A stretch of DNA of 34,289 nucleotides, taken from an uncultured Chlorobiales bacterium. GTDB taxonomy: Bacteria > Bacteroidota > Chlorobiia > Chlorobiales > Thermochlorobacteraceae. Below are positions 34,151-34,289 of this stretch, piece after piece; the first letter of the stretch is position 1, and every line of letters starts with the position of its first letter. The translations under genes and the position numbers were made by a program. Where the stretch lies: positions 1 through 34,289 of the forward strand of contig CALKXI010000010.1 of assembly GCA_938003965.1 (NCBI GenBank), read 5' to 3'. The notes under the pieces were generated by a model, which had not been told where the DNA came from, ran no database searches, and was given only the letters and a program-made list of their open reading frames with translations.

Positions 34151-34289
34151 TGGAAGATAAATCCAAAATTCTTCGCACCGCACCTGTCGACATGGCGGTC
34201 GTTCGAACTAATTTTCTCACATGGAAAATGAAAGTCCGCTCTGCCGCAAACGGACTGAGCAAATGGGACGAAGTCTATCCCGATGAACC
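34151..34289 (+). CDS. Partial gene, unknown product
   Basis: An open frame starts at ATG 34151 (MEDKSKILRTAPVDMAVV) and runs through WKMKVRSAANGLSKWDEVYPDE to the window edge, 46 codons so far. It has no signal peptide and is Lys/Arg-rich. It lies 83 bases after frr. Only the first part is visible, so the family was not recognised. Confidence 0.55.

Noticed and set aside
1-34289. CRISPR arrays, transposases, integrases or phage genes
   Set aside because: No repeat-spacer pattern and no mobile-element protein signature seen on either strand.

Overview
The window looks like an ordinary chromosomal segment of a free-living Gram-negative bacterium. The most likely group is Bacteroidota/Chlorobiota: several intergenic regions carry the TAnnTTTG type of -7 promoter element, and the gene content fits (tandem OmpH/Skp genes, a fused 2-oxoacid dehydrogenase E1, type B L31, lipid-anchored LPP20-like proteins). 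Lineage is inferred. No rRNA, CRISPR array, phage or insertion sequence was found. The one tRNA is tRNA-Lys(CUU).

Layout. 10-2674 (-): a YbdK-type carboxylate-amine ligase and a PAS-PAS-GGDEF diguanylate cyclase. 2836-5956 (-): a tightly coupled envelope operon with a DUF6175-like exported protein, a DUF4160/DUF2442 pair whose second gene is frameshifted at a homopolymer, and an LPP20-like lipoprotein. 6204-7211 (+): a TonB/AgmX-like protein with a highly structured upstream region (four 11-bp-phased repeats and a hairpin covering the Shine-Dalgarno). 7554-8081 (+): exported glutathione peroxidase. 8196-8616 (-): secG followed by tRNA-Lys. 8697-9523 (+): DUF2905 gene and hisB. 9520-16148 (-): nuoK, nuoL, a 1238-residue sensor histidine kinase and a YdjY-like protein. 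16317-20541 (+): Spy/CpxP-like protein, dacB (PBP4), a UDP-glucuronate decarboxylase-like SDR and a Crp/Fnr regulator. dacB lies between two related promoter-terminator modules, one of them headed by a perfect CRP-type palindrome. 20555-23630 (-): M16-like, MoxR and M23 genes. 23679-27628 (-): a fused branched-chain 2-oxoacid dehydrogenase E1 and an acyl-CoA mutase large subunit whose active-site residues point to isobutyryl-CoA mutase. 27860-30464 (+): dCMP deaminase-like gene, an unknown gene and ribD. 30475-30759 (-): small membrane protein. 30926-34289 (+): deoC, two ompH/skp genes, rpmE2, frr and the start of an unknown gene.

How the genes work together. Three groups make functional sense: envelope (the LPP20/DUF6175 operon, TonB-like protein, Skp pair, PBP4, M23, SecG); energy and signalling (NuoKL, the large kinase and the YdjY-like protein on one strand); and carbon metabolism (E1 plus mutase could take 2-oxoisovalerate to isobutyryl-CoA and then n-butyryl-CoA). 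The most novel-looking material is regulatory: the phased repeats at 6067-6105, the twin modules around dacB, and the frameshifted DUF4160/DUF2442 pair embedded in a lipoprotein operon.
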